Below, in pieces: positions 54,455 through 64,000 of a stretch of 64,000 bases of DNA. The stretch covers positions 1-64,000 of the forward strand of contig CANKCB010000003.1 of the NCBI GenBank assembly GCA_947480335.1, read 5' to 3'. The stretch is from Gammaproteobacteria bacterium. Lineage in GTDB: Bacteria > Pseudomonadota > Gammaproteobacteria > Eutrophobiales > Eutrophobiaceae. The position numbers and the translations under genes are program-made. The notes beneath the pieces are model-generated. The model was not told where the DNA came from. It saw nothing but the letters and a program-made list of their open reading frames with translations, and made no database searches. Every line of letters begins with the position of its first letter. The first letter of the stretch is position 1.

Positions 54455-56440
54455 TCAGTTTTTGTGGGAGGTATTGGCCGGATTGTCCGGGTGAGGCCAG
54501 GTAGAGAGTGCTCGCTGAAAAAACTGGTTGGCGTTTAGCGCATCTCCTTTAATCATATAAAACAGGCCACGATAATACTCGACCATCGCCCTGTCTTTTT
54601 TACTGATAGCCTGAATTTGCAGAGGTTCAGCCCTGGCAAGCAGAAAATCCAGTATACGCCTGTCCGGATTTTCGAGGTCCAGTAATAATTCCGCATATTT
54701 TAGATACCCGAGGTAAGTCTTGCATAATGGTTCTACCCAGGTTTCGTCCAGTGTTCCGGGAGTGAGTGTGGGCAGGATAAAAAATGCGGACATCTGACAA
54801 TAATCCAGGGTCAACATTTGATGCATCAGGCTCTGCCAGTGATCGACAGGTGCCGGAACGGCTATCAACCTCAATAGGTCGTCATGTAATTGGGCGTTAA
54901 TTTGATATACCGTATTTTTCCTGCTCCTGTCCCTGTTGATCTTGAGAAATAATCCTTGAAAATAATTGCCATAACTACTGGGTAATTCACCCATAAAGTA
55001 AACCGGTCGATCGGTATGCTCAATGAAGTTGTCGATAATAAGACGCCTGCCATGTTCTGATTCACTGAAGCTGTATAAGCGATTTGCTAGCACCAGTCCC
55101 AAACTATTATACAAGGTGACATCTGGCCGAACCTGTTCCACCAGATTCAGGTATCCAATCGGGTCGGTAGTTGAATCGCCACTGGTAAATAGCACTGCAT
55201 TGGGTTCCAGATTCTCCAGCACAGCATGCGCATATTTCTCTGACCAGGTGTCCGCCCCCCTATAATTCAGTGGGATATTGGTCAGTAACTCGGTAACCAG
55301 CACTATCAGTGCAAGTCCATAAATAAAGGTTTGAACGCCTATCACAGACTGTTTTCTTGCCCTGATGAAATTAACAAAAGTATGAAATCCAAGCCCCAGC
55401 CAGAGTGAGGCAATTCCGTAGGCGATTGTTGGATACACACGGAAGATGTATTGATGCAATACATCAAAATCAAACCCGAGCATACCGATTAAAACCAGGC
55501 TGTTGCACAAAAATGCAAGGCCATAGCCAATCACAAGCGACAAAGGCCACTGACGCCATTGGCTGACAAAGCCTGTAATCACCAGCACCATACCTGGCAA
55601 TCCGTACTGGCTAATAAACTGCCTGAAAAAATAAACTGCAAAATCATATTTGTCTATCCAGGTAGCCGTCGAACTGGTATCCACATCGGCATAACCTGCT
55701 CGACTGATAACAAACCAGAGCTTGTAAAGCGAATTTATGGGGCCATAAAAGCTGATTACCGGATCCATTTGCGATCGAATTACCATCCACAGATATGGCA
55801 ATAGTCCGACCAGCAAAAACGGTATCGCTTTTATAAACAGAATTATCCTGCTCCGGTCCCACGGCCAAAGCATTGCTATAACTAACGGAGAGGACAATAC
55901 AAATAATGGCCAGTGATTACTCAGCCCCAGACCAAAACACAACGCAATATTTCTGGAAAGCCAGACTGCCTGTCCCGGTGCTCGCCTGATTTGCATCATC
56001 AGAGTCAGCATCAGAAAAAACAGAAATGCATTCAGACTGTAAACTTCTGCAATAATGGATTGTGACCAGAAAACTTCTGACCATCCAAACGCCAGACCTG
56101 CCATGCTGGCGGCCACCCTATTGTTGATCATCTGATACGCCAGCAAGTAGACACAACTGCAGGTCAACGCACCAAACAAGGCGCTGAGCGCATGCACCTT
56201 GACGGCAACAGAAGTCCCAGGAAGCATTGTCACCAAATGCGCAAGCAGTGTGTATAACGGGTATCCTGGGGGATGTGATATGCCATTGAAATAGGCAGAC
56301 AACAGAAACAGACCATCATCTTCAAACACGACAGTGGGCGGAACACTCCATAAATAAACAAGAAAAACCGGCACAAAAATCAGCAGCATATCCGTCTGAC
56401 TTGAAGTAAACGGTTTTTTAACCCCTATCTGGTAAGACAT
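54455..56440 (-). CDS. DUF2723 (TMEM260-like) membrane glycosyltransferase-like protein
   Basis: The 661-aa protein begins with a hydrophobic DMLLIFVPVFLVYLW and the DUF2723 signature VVFEDDGLFLLSAYFNGISH, then PPGYPLYTLLAHL and SEVFWSQSIIAEVYSLNAF, features of the GT-C-like family that includes human TMEM260 O-mannosyltransferase. About ten membrane segments are followed by a C-terminal soluble part (from about 400). It is transcribed towards pilA. Its role in pilin or polysaccharide glycosylation is inference. Confidence 0.8.
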   Translation of the reverse strand: MSYQIGVKKPFTSSQTDMLLIFVPVFLVYLWSVPPTVVFEDDGLFLLSAYFNGISHPPGYPLYTLLAHLVTMLPGTSVAVKVHALSALFGALTCSCVYLLAYQMINNRVAASMAGLAFGWSEVFWSQSIIAEVYSLNAFLFFLMLTLMMQIRRAPGQAVWLSRNIALCFGLGLSNHWPLFVLSSPLVIAMLWPWDRSRIILFIKAIPFLLVGLLPYLWMVIRSQMDPVISFYGPINSLYKLWFVISRAGYADVDTSSTATWIDKYDFAVYFFRQFISQYGLPGMVLVITGFVSQWRQWPLSLVIGYGLAFLCNSLVLIGMLGFDFDVLHQYIFRVYPTIAYGIASLWLGLGFHTFVNFIRARKQSVIGVQTFIYGLALIVLVTELLTNIPLNYRGADTWSEKYAHAVLENLEPNAVLFTSGDSTTDPIGYLNLVEQVRPDVTLYNSLGLVLANRLYSFSESEHGRRLIIDNFIEHTDRPVYFMGELPSSYGNYFQGLFLKINRDRSRKNTVYQINAQLHDDLLRLIAVPAPVDHWQSLMHQMLTLDYCQMSAFFILPTLTPGTLDETWVEPLCKTYLGYLKYAELLLDLENPDRRILDFLLARAEPLQIQAISKKDRAMVEYYRGLFYMIKGDALNANQFFQRALSTWPHPDNPANTSHKN

Positions 56441-56596
56441 ATCACCTTGAGTTTCAGAAATGTATTAACAAAAAGTGCGGAACATAATCTGGCCTGCATT
56501 GGTAAAAATAACTCACGTAATGCGTCATAGCTTTCTCGTGACAGATATTGACACCGTTTTTATTGTATACCCGCCTGTTGCAAGCTCATGCCCGGA

Positions 56597-57688
56597 CTAC
56601 GGCCGTTCAACTTTCCAGATAAACGCGGCGGTAACCGCATAATTCCAGACTGAGCCACTGACAGCACCAAGTATGCCGGCCAGCCACCATGGAAAATCCT
56701 GCTCAAACAGGTATTCAGACAATACCAGATTGATGAAGGCGCCAAAGGAACAGTAAATATAGAAGCTGAACAGTCCGCGGAAAAACGCCCTGCCTTTTAG
56801 TTTCACATCACGATATGTAAATAGATTATTCAACGTGTAATTACTGGTCATGGCCAGGTAGGTACCAGTGATTTGCGCCAACAAAAATTCTCCACCAATC
56901 AGTCTGTAAATACTCCACAAACTAAGCATATGTACCAATACACCCATTAGGCCCACTGTCACAAACATAAAAAACCTGACAGGCAGGAGTCGACCCAGCA
57001 TTTTATCCAGCATCAATGCAAAAAAATCCCAGATCACACCAGAATCCAGCTTGCTCGTACCATGTAATCGGTTGCGCATCGTGTAGGGTATCTCCAGATA
57101 TCGGACCGGAGCGCGGGTACTCGCAAGTATATCAAGCAGGATCTTGAAACCCTTGCCAGACAACTCATGCATTATTTGCTCAAAATAGTCCCGGCGCAGC
57201 ATAAAAAATCCGCTCATCGGATCCTGAATTTTGTTACTTAACAGTTGTTGACCAAGCAAGGTAGCTAACCGACTGATAATTGTCCTGTATCTGGCCAGAT
57301 TTCCTACACTGCCAGTACTGATATAACGACTGCCAATAATCAGTTCGAATTGTCCGGTTCGGATTGCTTCCAGCATGCGAGGTAATATTTTTTCATCATG
57401 CTGTAAATCAGCATCCATAATACAGACATAGGGGGAAGCAGAAGCGAGAATTCCTTCAATACTGGCAGACGCCAACCCGCGTCTTTTCAATCTGTGAATA
57501 CATCTAACACGCGAATCACTACGAGCAATTTCCCTGACCAATGCTGCCGTGTTGTCTCCGGAGTCATCATCCACAAATATAACTTCCCAGGATTCGTTTG
57601 CAAGCACGAGCTGCAGCGAATCTATCAACTGTATGACGTTCTCACGCTCATTATATGTCGGTACAACAATGGTCAGTTCTGCATTCAT
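56597..57688 (-). CDS. Dpm1-like glycosyltransferase 2 fused to a GtrA-type membrane domain
   Basis: The 363-aa protein joins an N-terminal dolichol-phosphate-mannose-synthase-like GT2 (VVPTYNERENVIQLIDSL, FVDDDSGDNT, CIMDADLQHDEK with DXD) to a C-terminal four-helix GtrA domain (from about 235). Such fusions make a polyprenyl-phosphate-linked sugar and carry it across the membrane. It could feed the nearby GT-C enzymes at 54455 and 51789. It follows pilR by 28 bases on the same strand. Confidence 0.9.
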   Translation of the reverse strand: MNAELTIVVPTYNERENVIQLIDSLQLVLANESWEVIFVDDDSGDNTAALVREIARSDSRVRCIHRLKRRGLASASIEGILASASPYVCIMDADLQHDEKILPRMLEAIRTGQFELIIGSRYISTGSVGNLARYRTIISRLATLLGQQLLSNKIQDPMSGFFMLRRDYFEQIMHELSGKGFKILLDILASTRAPVRYLEIPYTMRNRLHGTSKLDSGVIWDFFALMLDKMLGRLLPVRFFMFVTVGLMGVLVHMLSLWSIYRLIGGEFLLAQITGTYLAMTSNYTLNNLFTYRDVKLKGRAFFRGLFSFYIYCSFGAFINLVLSEYLFEQDFPWWLAGILGAVSGSVWNYAVTAAFIWKVERP

Positions 57689-57716
57689 GCCTGTGAACCC
57701 ATCATCAAACTGGATA

Positions 57717-59039
57717 TTATTCTATGCCCAGTTTGTCAAGGCGGTAACGCAAGGCACGAAAACTGATGCCCAGCAGTTTAGCGGCAGCAGTCTTGTTCCA
57801 GCGCGTCTGATCAAGGGCGGCCACAATCTTGTCCTTTTCCTGCTGCTCCAGAAATGAATCCAGCGCCTCTGCTTGTCCTGTCTCCCTGACAATTGGAGTG
57901 ACTTCAGGTAATTGCAGAATTGCTGCATTGATTTTGTCACCGTCACACAAGGCGGTTGCTCGCTGTAAAATATTTTCAAGCTCGCGAATATTGCCCGGAA
58001 AGGAATAACCGGACAACGCCTCTATCGCATCGACAGTCAAGGAGATAGTTCTCGAATTATTTTCGCTGTCTGCCTGAATTTGACCGAGTATATGGTCAAC
58101 CAATAACGGAATATCTGACTTTCTATCTCGTAGCGGTGGAACAGGCAATTCTATTACATTGATTCTGTAAAACAGATCCTTGCGAAACTGCCCCATTTCC
58201 ACCATCGCGGGCAAATCCTTGTGAGTCGCACTCAGTATCCTGACATCAACCGGCTTCTCTTCCTGAGAACCAATTGCTCGAACCGATTTTTCCTGTATTA
58301 CGCGCAACAATTTTACCTGCATATTCTGGGGTAACTCTGCAATCTCATCCAGAAACAACGTGCCGCTATCAGCCGCCTGGAACAGACCGGCCTTGTCAGC
58401 TATAGCCCCGGTAAAACTGCCTTTAAGATGACCAAAAAACTCGCTCTCCATCAAATCATGCGGGATGGCACCACAATTGACCGGAACAAAGGCTGAGCCT
58501 GCTCTTGGTCCCTGTGCATGTATCATTCTGGCCACGAGTTCCTTGCCCACCCCGGATTCACCACTGATATAAATAGGCGCCTGACTGCGGGCTAGTTTGG
58601 AAATCAGACGACGGATATCCTCAATTTCTTCACTCTGCCCTACCAATCTTTCCCTGACCACGTCCTTACTCGCCTGCAATTTGAGTGCATTCTCGATTAA
58701 CTGTCTTAAGCGCTGCAAATCCACCGGTTTGGTCAGAAAGTCAAATGCACCCAGTTTTAGTGCCTGTATTGCACTCTCGATACTGCCGTGGGCGGTAATA
58801 ATTGCAATGGGAATTTGCGGATACTGCTCCTGAAAATAGGATAGAAATTCGACACCATCTCCGTCAGGCAGTCTCATATCAGTCAGGCAAATGTCAAACC
58901 TGTTTTTAGCCAGCAATTTTTTTGCAGTGGCAAGATCACCGGCAGTCAAGCAGTCAACTTTCATTCTTGCGAGTGTTATCTTCAACAACTCGAGGATGTC
59001 AGGCTCGTCATCTATAACTAGTGCAACGCGATCATTCAT
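57717..59039 (-). CDS. pilR: PilR, sigma54-dependent response regulator for pilin transcription
   Basis: PilR activates pilA from a sigma54 promoter. The 440-aa product has a receiver with D54 (TDMRLPDGDG), an AAA+ domain with Walker A GESGVGKE (160-167), the sigma54-contacting loop GSFTGA (207-212; Ser instead of Ala in GAFTGA, also seen in other PilR), Walker B TLFLDEIAEL, and a C-terminal Fis-type helix-turn-helix (AAAKLLGISFRALRYRL). The start ATG 59039 shares one base with the pilS stop (TGATG), so translation is coupled. Confidence 0.94.
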   Translation of the reverse strand: MNDRVALVIDDEPDILELLKITLARMKVDCLTAGDLATAKKLLAKNRFDICLTDMRLPDGDGVEFLSYFQEQYPQIPIAIITAHGSIESAIQALKLGAFDFLTKPVDLQRLRQLIENALKLQASKDVVRERLVGQSEEIEDIRRLISKLARSQAPIYISGESGVGKELVARMIHAQGPRAGSAFVPVNCGAIPHDLMESEFFGHLKGSFTGAIADKAGLFQAADSGTLFLDEIAELPQNMQVKLLRVIQEKSVRAIGSQEEKPVDVRILSATHKDLPAMVEMGQFRKDLFYRINVIELPVPPLRDRKSDIPLLVDHILGQIQADSENNSRTISLTVDAIEALSGYSFPGNIRELENILQRATALCDGDKINAAILQLPEVTPIVRETGQAEALDSFLEQQEKDKIVAALDQTRWNKTAAAKLLGISFRALRYRLDKLGIE

Positions 59040-60646
59040 CAACTGATTTCCTGGCGTCGATCCGGACGTGAAAAATATATACGAAATATACAACCGTTTA
59101 CCGTATTGGAATACAGGTTCAAGGTGGCCTGATTGGCTTCACACAATTCACGGGCAATAAAAAGACCAAGGCCTGTTCCTTTTGCTTCGGTGGTAACAAA
59201 AGGCTCAAAAAGCTGATCGGCAATCCCGGGCGCAATTCCGGTTCCTTTATCCACTATATCGACAAATGGTCGTTGAGCGTCAGTCTGTATATTACATCTG
59301 ACCTCAAGCAAGGGTTTGCCTCGACTGTATCGCATTCCATTTTCACAGATATTCCACATAACCTGATAAAACTGGCTGGCATCCATATTGGCAAGAATAT
59401 TCTCTGAAACAGTTACATATTTCAAATCATCGTCGTTCAGCTGGTAACGCGTTTTCAATTCCTCCATAAATTTTGCCAGCCATTGCGAAAGATTTATCTG
59501 GGCAGGCACTGGACGTTCTCTCCGGCTAATACGCATCACATTCTCGACAATACTGTTCACCCTGACTGACTGTTCATTGATGATTTCTGTCAATCGACGA
59601 TCTTCCTTGTTCATCACTTCAGACTCTGACAACAATTGTCCGGCGTGACTGATTGCTCCAAGCGGGTTGCGTATTTCATGAGCGATACTGGCTGTCAATC
59701 TTCCCAGCGAGGCCAGTTTCAATAATTGTGCTTGTTGACGTAAGCGCGAAACATCATCCACAAACACCAGAATCTCGGTCTTGTTTTCAAGGCTTAATTT
59801 GCTGAGCGAAATCTGGATATCCAGATTGCCAGCTGGGGATTTGATGATAAATGTCCCTGCGCCATTACCTATCAACCAGTTTCGCAGTGGCTCAGTCAGT
59901 GCAGGAGCGATATTGTCGAGCTGGATATGCCGCTGATTTTCAGCAATCCCCAGCAGGTTTCTGGCAGACTCATTAAACAAGCGGATGTGCAGTTTATCAT
60001 CCAGAACAATGACGCCCGACTGTAATCGTTGCACGATATGTTCATTGAGCCTGCCCATATTTTCCAGATCAATTGCGCGCTGTTCAGCCAGTGCTTCTGA
60101 GATTTCCACCTTTCTCGCCAGAGCATGACTGATATAGGCTGTAATAAAATAGGTAATCCCCAAAAAACCAGCGTGTATATAATTTGGAGAAGGACGATCC
60201 AGAATCAATTGAAAATAGACTTCTTGCCCAAGCACGGCAATAGTGGCAATTGCTGCAAAGAAAAAGCCGATACGCCCTGGAATCAATATGCTGCCACCTG
60301 CGATGGTAATAACCATCAACATCCCAAATCCACTATTGAGGCCTGCACTGGAATAGATAAAGGCTGAAATCAGCAAGATATCCAGTAATACCTGTCCCAA
60401 AACCTGAATAGCAAAGGGTGGTTTTCGTAATCTGACCAGAAATTGTGCAGCGATCGAAATTATCAGGTAAATATGTGAGGCGACAGTAAAGGTTGTACGA
60501 TCATACATACCCAGAGGCTGGGGTAACTGGCCTATCCAGTACAGGGCAACGAATAAAAAAGCGATAAGAAACCGGTAAAGGTTATAGTAAGTGAGCGCCT
60601 TCCAGGAGGTTGCCGCTGTATATTGGACGGTTGTATCGATGTTCAT
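59039..60646 (-). CDS. pilS: PilS, sensor histidine kinase for PilR
   Basis: PilS controls pilin expression through PilR. The 535-aa product has six hydrophobic segments (about residues 20-175), a PAS-like region (about 205-300), then HisKA with H323 (SIAHEIRNPLG). The ATPase N-box is WNICENGMRYSRG, with DKGTGIAPGIAD and GTGLGLFIARELC beyond. ATG 60646 is preferred over TTG 60709. It is the first gene of the pilSR pair. Confidence 0.93.
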   Translation of the reverse strand: MNIDTTVQYTAATSWKALTYYNLYRFLIAFLFVALYWIGQLPQPLGMYDRTTFTVASHIYLIISIAAQFLVRLRKPPFAIQVLGQVLLDILLISAFIYSSAGLNSGFGMLMVITIAGGSILIPGRIGFFFAAIATIAVLGQEVYFQLILDRPSPNYIHAGFLGITYFITAYISHALARKVEISEALAEQRAIDLENMGRLNEHIVQRLQSGVIVLDDKLHIRLFNESARNLLGIAENQRHIQLDNIAPALTEPLRNWLIGNGAGTFIIKSPAGNLDIQISLSKLSLENKTEILVFVDDVSRLRQQAQLLKLASLGRLTASIAHEIRNPLGAISHAGQLLSESEVMNKEDRRLTEIINEQSVRVNSIVENVMRISRRERPVPAQINLSQWLAKFMEELKTRYQLNDDDLKYVTVSENILANMDASQFYQVMWNICENGMRYSRGKPLLEVRCNIQTDAQRPFVDIVDKGTGIAPGIADQLFEPFVTTEAKGTGLGLFIARELCEANQATLNLYSNTVNGCIFRIYFSRPDRRQEIS

Positions 60647-60799
60647 AACAGTCTGGTATTGTACAGAGGCCGGGCTTGTAGTTGTCCAGCGATTATCATT
60701 AGCTGGCAAGTGTACACAGCAAACGCTTGTCAGCCTTGCCTAATCAAACTTAAAAAGCGACTGAATCATCACTTTCTTGATAATTAATCGACAGATTTC

Positions 60800-60828
60800 T
60801 AGGCAATTCCCCGTTAATTGTTTAGAAT
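60800..60828 (+). promoter_or_regulatory. Candidate sigma70 promoter of sucCD
   Basis: TAGGCA (60800-60805) and TAGAAT (60823-60828) are separated by 17 bases, four of six and five of six matches. Predicted start is near 60835, leaving about 90 bases of leader before ATG 60926. Confidence 0.45.
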
Positions 60829-60925
60829 TCTGCCCTTATCACAGAACTGGGCCCTGAACTGGACCGTATCTGCGAAAATTTCCAGATAATCATAATATTC
60901 ACCAGATAAATATAAAGGTATCAAC

Positions 60926-62095
60926 ATGAATCTTCACGAATACCAGGCAAAACTTCTATTCTCGGAATATGGTATTCCGGTTTCCCCCGGATTTCCGGCC
61001 AATTCAGTCGACGAAGCAATAAAAAATGCTGGCACGTTGGGTGGCAAAGGTTGGGTAGTAAAGGCACAGGTACATGCCGGGGGCAGAGGCAAGGCAGGCG
61101 GGGTAAAACTGGCCCATAGTATCGAACAGGTCAAGGAATTTACCCAGGGCATGCTTGGTAAAAGACTGATAACCAAGCAATCTGGTCCGGAAGGGAACCC
61201 GATTAATTGCGTACTGATACAAAGCATGTCTGACATTGAATCAGAATTGTATCTGGGAATGCTGGTAGATCGTGGTAAACGCCGCATTGTGGTCATGGGT
61301 TCCCGGGCAGGCGGTATGGATATTGAAGAAGTGGCCGCACACGAACCGGAAAAAATATTCACCTTTTTTGTAGACCCGATAATGGGCTTACAGGAATTTC
61401 AGAGTCGCAAGATGGGTTTTGAGCTTGGTCTGAACGACAAACAAAGAAAACAACTTGTTACAACCCTACGGGGACTTTATGCACTGTTCGTTGCCAAAGA
61501 TTTGAGTCTGGTCGAAATCAATCCGCTGATCATCACCAAATCCGGCGATATAGAAGCACTGGATGGCAAGGTATCCATTGATGACAACGCGATGTACCGT
61601 CAACCTGCCATGGAAAAATGGCGTGATGAATCGCAAGAAAATGAAATGGAAAACATCGCCAAACGTTTTGATCTGAACTATGTCGCCCTTGATGGCAATA
61701 TCGCCTGCATGGTCAACGGTGCTGGTCTGGCAATGGCGACCATGGATATCATCAAACTGCACGGCGGTGAACCTGCCAACTTCCTTGATGTGGGCGGTGG
61801 TGCCACCAAGGAGCGTGTTGCTGAAGCGTTCAAGCTGATCGTATCTGATAAAAAAGTGAAAGCGATTCTCGTAAATATATTTGGTGGAATTGTCCGGTGT
61901 GACCTGATTGCGGAAGGCATTATCAACGCGGTCAAGGAAGTCGGCGTCAATGTCCCTGTCGTTGTCAGACTGCAAGGAACCAAGGTAAACGAAGGGAAAG
62001 AACTGTTAAATAAAAGTGGCCTTAAAATCATATCTGCAGATGATCTCACGGATGCTGCAAACAGGGTTGTCGCCGCATCAAAGGGAGGAAACTAA
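60926..62095 (+). CDS. sucC: SucC, succinyl-CoA synthetase beta subunit
   Basis: SucC is the ADP-forming subunit of succinyl-CoA synthetase in the TCA cycle. The 389-aa product has the ATP-grasp fold, [18 protein letters not shown] near 45-62, ending with the ligase domain ([28 protein letters not shown]). AAAGG precedes the ATG. In E. coli the pair lies behind sucAB; here sucAB is absent and pilS is divergent. It ends 2 bases before sucD. Confidence 0.97.
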   Translation: MNLHEYQAKLLFSEYGIPVSPGFPANSVDEAIKNAGTLGGKGWVVKAQVHAGGRGKAGGVKLAHSIEQVKEFTQGMLGKRLITKQSGPEGNPINCVLIQSMSDIESELYLGMLVDRGKRRIVVMGSRAGGMDIEEVAAHEPEKIFTFFVDPIMGLQEFQSRKMGFELGLNDKQRKQLVTTLRGLYALFVAKDLSLVEINPLIITKSGDIEALDGKVSIDDNAMYRQPAMEKWRDESQENEMENIAKRFDLNYVALDGNIACMVNGAGLAMATMDIIKLHGGEPANFLDVGGGATKERVAEAFKLIVSDKKVKAILVNIFGGIVRCDLIAEGIINAVKEVGVNVPVVVRLQGTKVNEGKELLNKSGLKIISADDLTDAANRVVAASKGGN

Positions 62096-62097
62096 TC

Positions 62098-62967
62098 ATG
62101 TCAGTACTGGTTGATAAAAACACTAAGCTAATTGTTCAGGGCTTCACTGGCAAACAAGGGACCTTTCATGCCGAACAGGCGATTGCCTATGGCACCCAGG
62201 TGGTTGGCGGAATTACACCGGGCCGTGGCGGAGAAAAACATCTGGATCGTCCCGTCTTTAATACGGTTGCAGACGCCGTTAAGACAACCGGTGCTAACGC
62301 CAGCATGATCATGGTGCCCGCGGCCTTTGCTTCGGAAGCAATAACCGAGGCTGCTGATGCCGGAATCAAACTGATTGTGTGTATCACAGAGGGAATACCG
62401 GTTCTGGACATGCTGAAAGTCCGTGCCAGCCTGGAACGCTACCCGGACACACGCCTGATTGGACCAAATTGCCCGGGTATTATCACACCCGGCCAGTGCA
62501 AGATTGGCATCATGCCTGGCAGTATTCATATGGCAGGCAGTATTGGTATCGTTTCACGCTCAGGTACACTTACCTATGAGGCAGTACATCAAACCACACA
62601 GGCTGGTCTGGGACAAAGCACCTGTATCGGCATCGGTGGAGACCCAATCCATGGCATGAACTTCGTGGATTGTCTGGCACTGTTCCAACAGGACTCGCAG
62701 ACGAAGGGTATTATCATGGTTGGCGAAATTGGTGGTTCTGCCGAAGAAGAAGCGGCCAATTACATCAAGGCACACGTAACCAAACCGGTAGTTGCCTATA
62801 TTGCTGGAGTTACTGCACCGGCAGGAAAACGCATGGGACATGCTGGCGCTATTATTTCCGGCGGCAAGGGTACGGCAGATGATAAGTTTGCCGCTCTGGA
62901 AGCCGCAGGCGTCAAGACTGTCAGATCACCGGCAATTCTTGGCAAAACCATAGCCAGCGCCCTGTAG
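62098..62967 (+). CDS. sucD: SucD, succinyl-CoA synthetase alpha subunit
   Basis: SucD binds CoA and carries the phosphorylated histidine. The 289-aa product shows the N-terminal CoA-binding domain ([17 protein letters not shown]), GLIGPNCPG-like [29 protein letters not shown], and the catalytic H in [17 protein letters not shown]. It starts 2 bases after sucC. Full length. The following 77 bases to the next gene hold no clear terminator. Confidence 0.97.
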   Translation: MSVLVDKNTKLIVQGFTGKQGTFHAEQAIAYGTQVVGGITPGRGGEKHLDRPVFNTVADAVKTTGANASMIMVPAAFASEAITEAADAGIKLIVCITEGIPVLDMLKVRASLERYPDTRLIGPNCPGIITPGQCKIGIMPGSIHMAGSIGIVSRSGTLTYEAVHQTTQAGLGQSTCIGIGGDPIHGMNFVDCLALFQQDSQTKGIIMVGEIGGSAEEEAANYIKAHVTKPVVAYIAGVTAPAGKRMGHAGAIISGGKGTADDKFAALEAAGVKTVRSPAILGKTIASAL

Positions 62968-63044
62968 GACTAGATTCCTGACAACAAGGATATTCCCGGG
63001 TTTGATTCATATATAAAATACTGGCAATGATTTAAATCAACATC

Positions 63045-64000
63045 ATGACACCGGGGCTGACCCAGCGTTCACTGTTATTGATATTTGCCTTATCAGGATT
63101 TTCGGGCCTGATATATGAATCAGTCTGGTCACAATATCTAAAACTTTTCCTCGGTCATTCGGCCTATGCACAGGCCATGGTACTCATGATATTCATGGGT
63201 GGCATGGCCGTTGGTGCATGGCTCCTGTCGAGATTAAGCTCCCGGATCCCTAATCTGTTTCTCGGCTATGCACTGATAGAGGGAGCCATCGGAATATTCG
63301 GGCTGCTATTCCATCCGCTGTTTGAAACAATCAACCACTGGTCCTTTACAGTTATCATCCCGCAGCTGGGTTCACCCGCACTTGTCTATCTCTATAAATT
63401 GTTGGCAGCATTGGCCCTAATTCTTCCCCAGTCTGTATTGCTGGGTACTACATTCCCGTTGATGTGTGGCGGGTATATCCGCAAATTTTCTTCGGTACCC
63501 GGACAATCCATTTCTTTATTATACTTTTTTAACAGTCTGGGCGCGGCACTTGCCCTGCTAATCAGCACATTTTACCTGATAGATAAACTGGGTTTGCCCG
63601 GCACCCTGTTTACAGCAGGCCTGCTCAATATAGCTATTGCGATTGTAATGTACGGCGTATCCAAACAAGCGATTGCGATTCCTGTTAAGGAAATTCATAC
63701 ACAACCCCGGATAAATCTGCCACTACTCTTCCTGGGCGCATCATTTTTGACAGGAATGTCTTCGTTTATCTATGAAGTCAGCTGGATACGAATGCTGTCG
63801 ATGGTGCTGGGATCCAGTACTCATTCGTTTGAGTTGATGCTGAGTACTTTCATAACCGGTTTGGCACTGGGTGGATACTGGATTAACAAATATATTGACC
63901 GTTTGCATGATACCGTCCATTTTGCCGGTATCGTGCAAATATTGATGGGCGGCTTTGCTGTGCTGACAATATTTCTTTACAGCTTCAGCTTTGACTTGAT
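63045..64000 (+). CDS. Membrane protein of the spermidine-synthase-like family, partial at window end
   Basis: An open frame from ATG 63045 runs to the window end (318 codons and 2 bases). It has about nine hydrophobic segments. The N-terminal GFSGLIYESVWSQYLKLFLG and MGGMAVGAWLLSRLS are typical of bacterial proteins in which a membrane domain precedes a spermine/spermidine-synthase-like methyltransferase-fold domain. The pattern is repeated near 63755 (FLTGMSSFIYEVSWIRMLSMVLG), an internal duplication. The catalytic half, if present, lies beyond the window. Function is unknown for this membrane type. Confidence 0.8.
   Translation, partial: MTPGLTQRSLLLIFALSGFSGLIYESVWSQYLKLFLGHSAYAQAMVLMIFMGGMAVGAWLLSRLSSRIPNLFLGYALIEGAIGIFGLLFHPLFETINHWSFTVIIPQLGSPALVYLYKLLAALALILPQSVLLGTTFPLMCGGYIRKFSSVPGQSISLLYFFNSLGAALALLISTFYLIDKLGLPGTLFTAGLLNIAIAIVMYGVSKQAIAIPVKEIHTQPRINLPLLFLGASFLTGMSSFIYEVSWIRMLSMVLGSSTHSFELMLSTFITGLALGGYWINKYIDRLHDTVHFAGIVQILMGGFAVLTIFLYSFSFDL

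Noticed and set aside
63741-63938. 65-aa minus-strand frame near the window end
   Set aside because: It is the shadow of the real plus-strand membrane gene that begins at 63045 and is open to the window edge.

Overview
The window looks like a chromosomal segment of a gammaproteobacterium. The order dapF, DUF484, xerC, hslV, hslU, DUF971, ubiE, ubiJ, ubiB, the series ilvB, ilvN, ilvC, pssA, leuA, and the group arsC-like, wrbA, hda, perM, DUF2066, purM are all arrangements known from free-living Gammaproteobacteria. The pilSR, pilA and wzm/wzt genes also point to an envelope-rich Gram-negative. Base composition is moderate by eye (not computed). I cannot name a genus. I saw no tRNA, rRNA, CRISPR array, insertion sequence or phage gene.

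Layout. 1-662 holds a broken GGDEF gene. 708-8606 (minus strand) is housekeeping: ubiquinone synthesis, HslUV protease, XerC recombinase and DapF. 8705-13475 (minus) carries a TraB/GumN protein, NagZ, and an ECF sigma-factor operon with a putative anti-sigma factor and two exported proteins; next to it is an exported tandem-repeat protein behind a sigmaE-type promoter. 13632-24288 (minus) runs from ilvB down to an L,D-transpeptidase and covers branched-chain amino acid, phospholipid and cysteine synthesis, RNA and ribosomal protein modification, and DNA repair. 24534-35144 is mixed-strand housekeeping (proS, acylphosphatase, an unknown PilZ-like protein, arsC-like, wrbA, hda, perM, purM, trmJ, suhB).

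35177-53696 is an accessory surface-polysaccharide region: a Wzm/Wzt ABC exporter flanked by two paralogous GT2 genes, seven recognisable glycosyltransferases in all, an MBOAT/SGNH acylation pair, and a tightly coupled run of genes (40655-46252). That run encodes a CMP-sugar-synthetase-like cytidylyltransferase, SIS isomerase, IMPase-like phosphatase, D-2-hydroxyacid dehydrogenase, cyclase-family hydrolase, Gfo/Idh oxidoreductase and a DUF115/GT42-like protein. It reads as a pathway for an unusual activated sugar or sugar acid and is the best candidate for an undescribed system here. 51789-60646 is a type IV pilus block: pilin PilA with a sigma54 promoter, PilS/PilR, and three membrane glycosyltransferase-like proteins that could glycosylate pilin. 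60926-62967 is sucCD, followed by a membrane protein of the spermidine-synthase-like family that runs off the window end.

Apart from the start of the window there is no stretch over 300 bases without a gene. The largest gaps (24289-24533, 26573-26847, 34127-34352, 54193-54454, 60710-60925) are regulatory regions and are described where a signal was seen; in 26573-26847 and 40466-40654 I see nothing specific. Several genes appear to start at TTG (hslV, ilvB, the MBOAT gene), each behind a good ribosome binding site.
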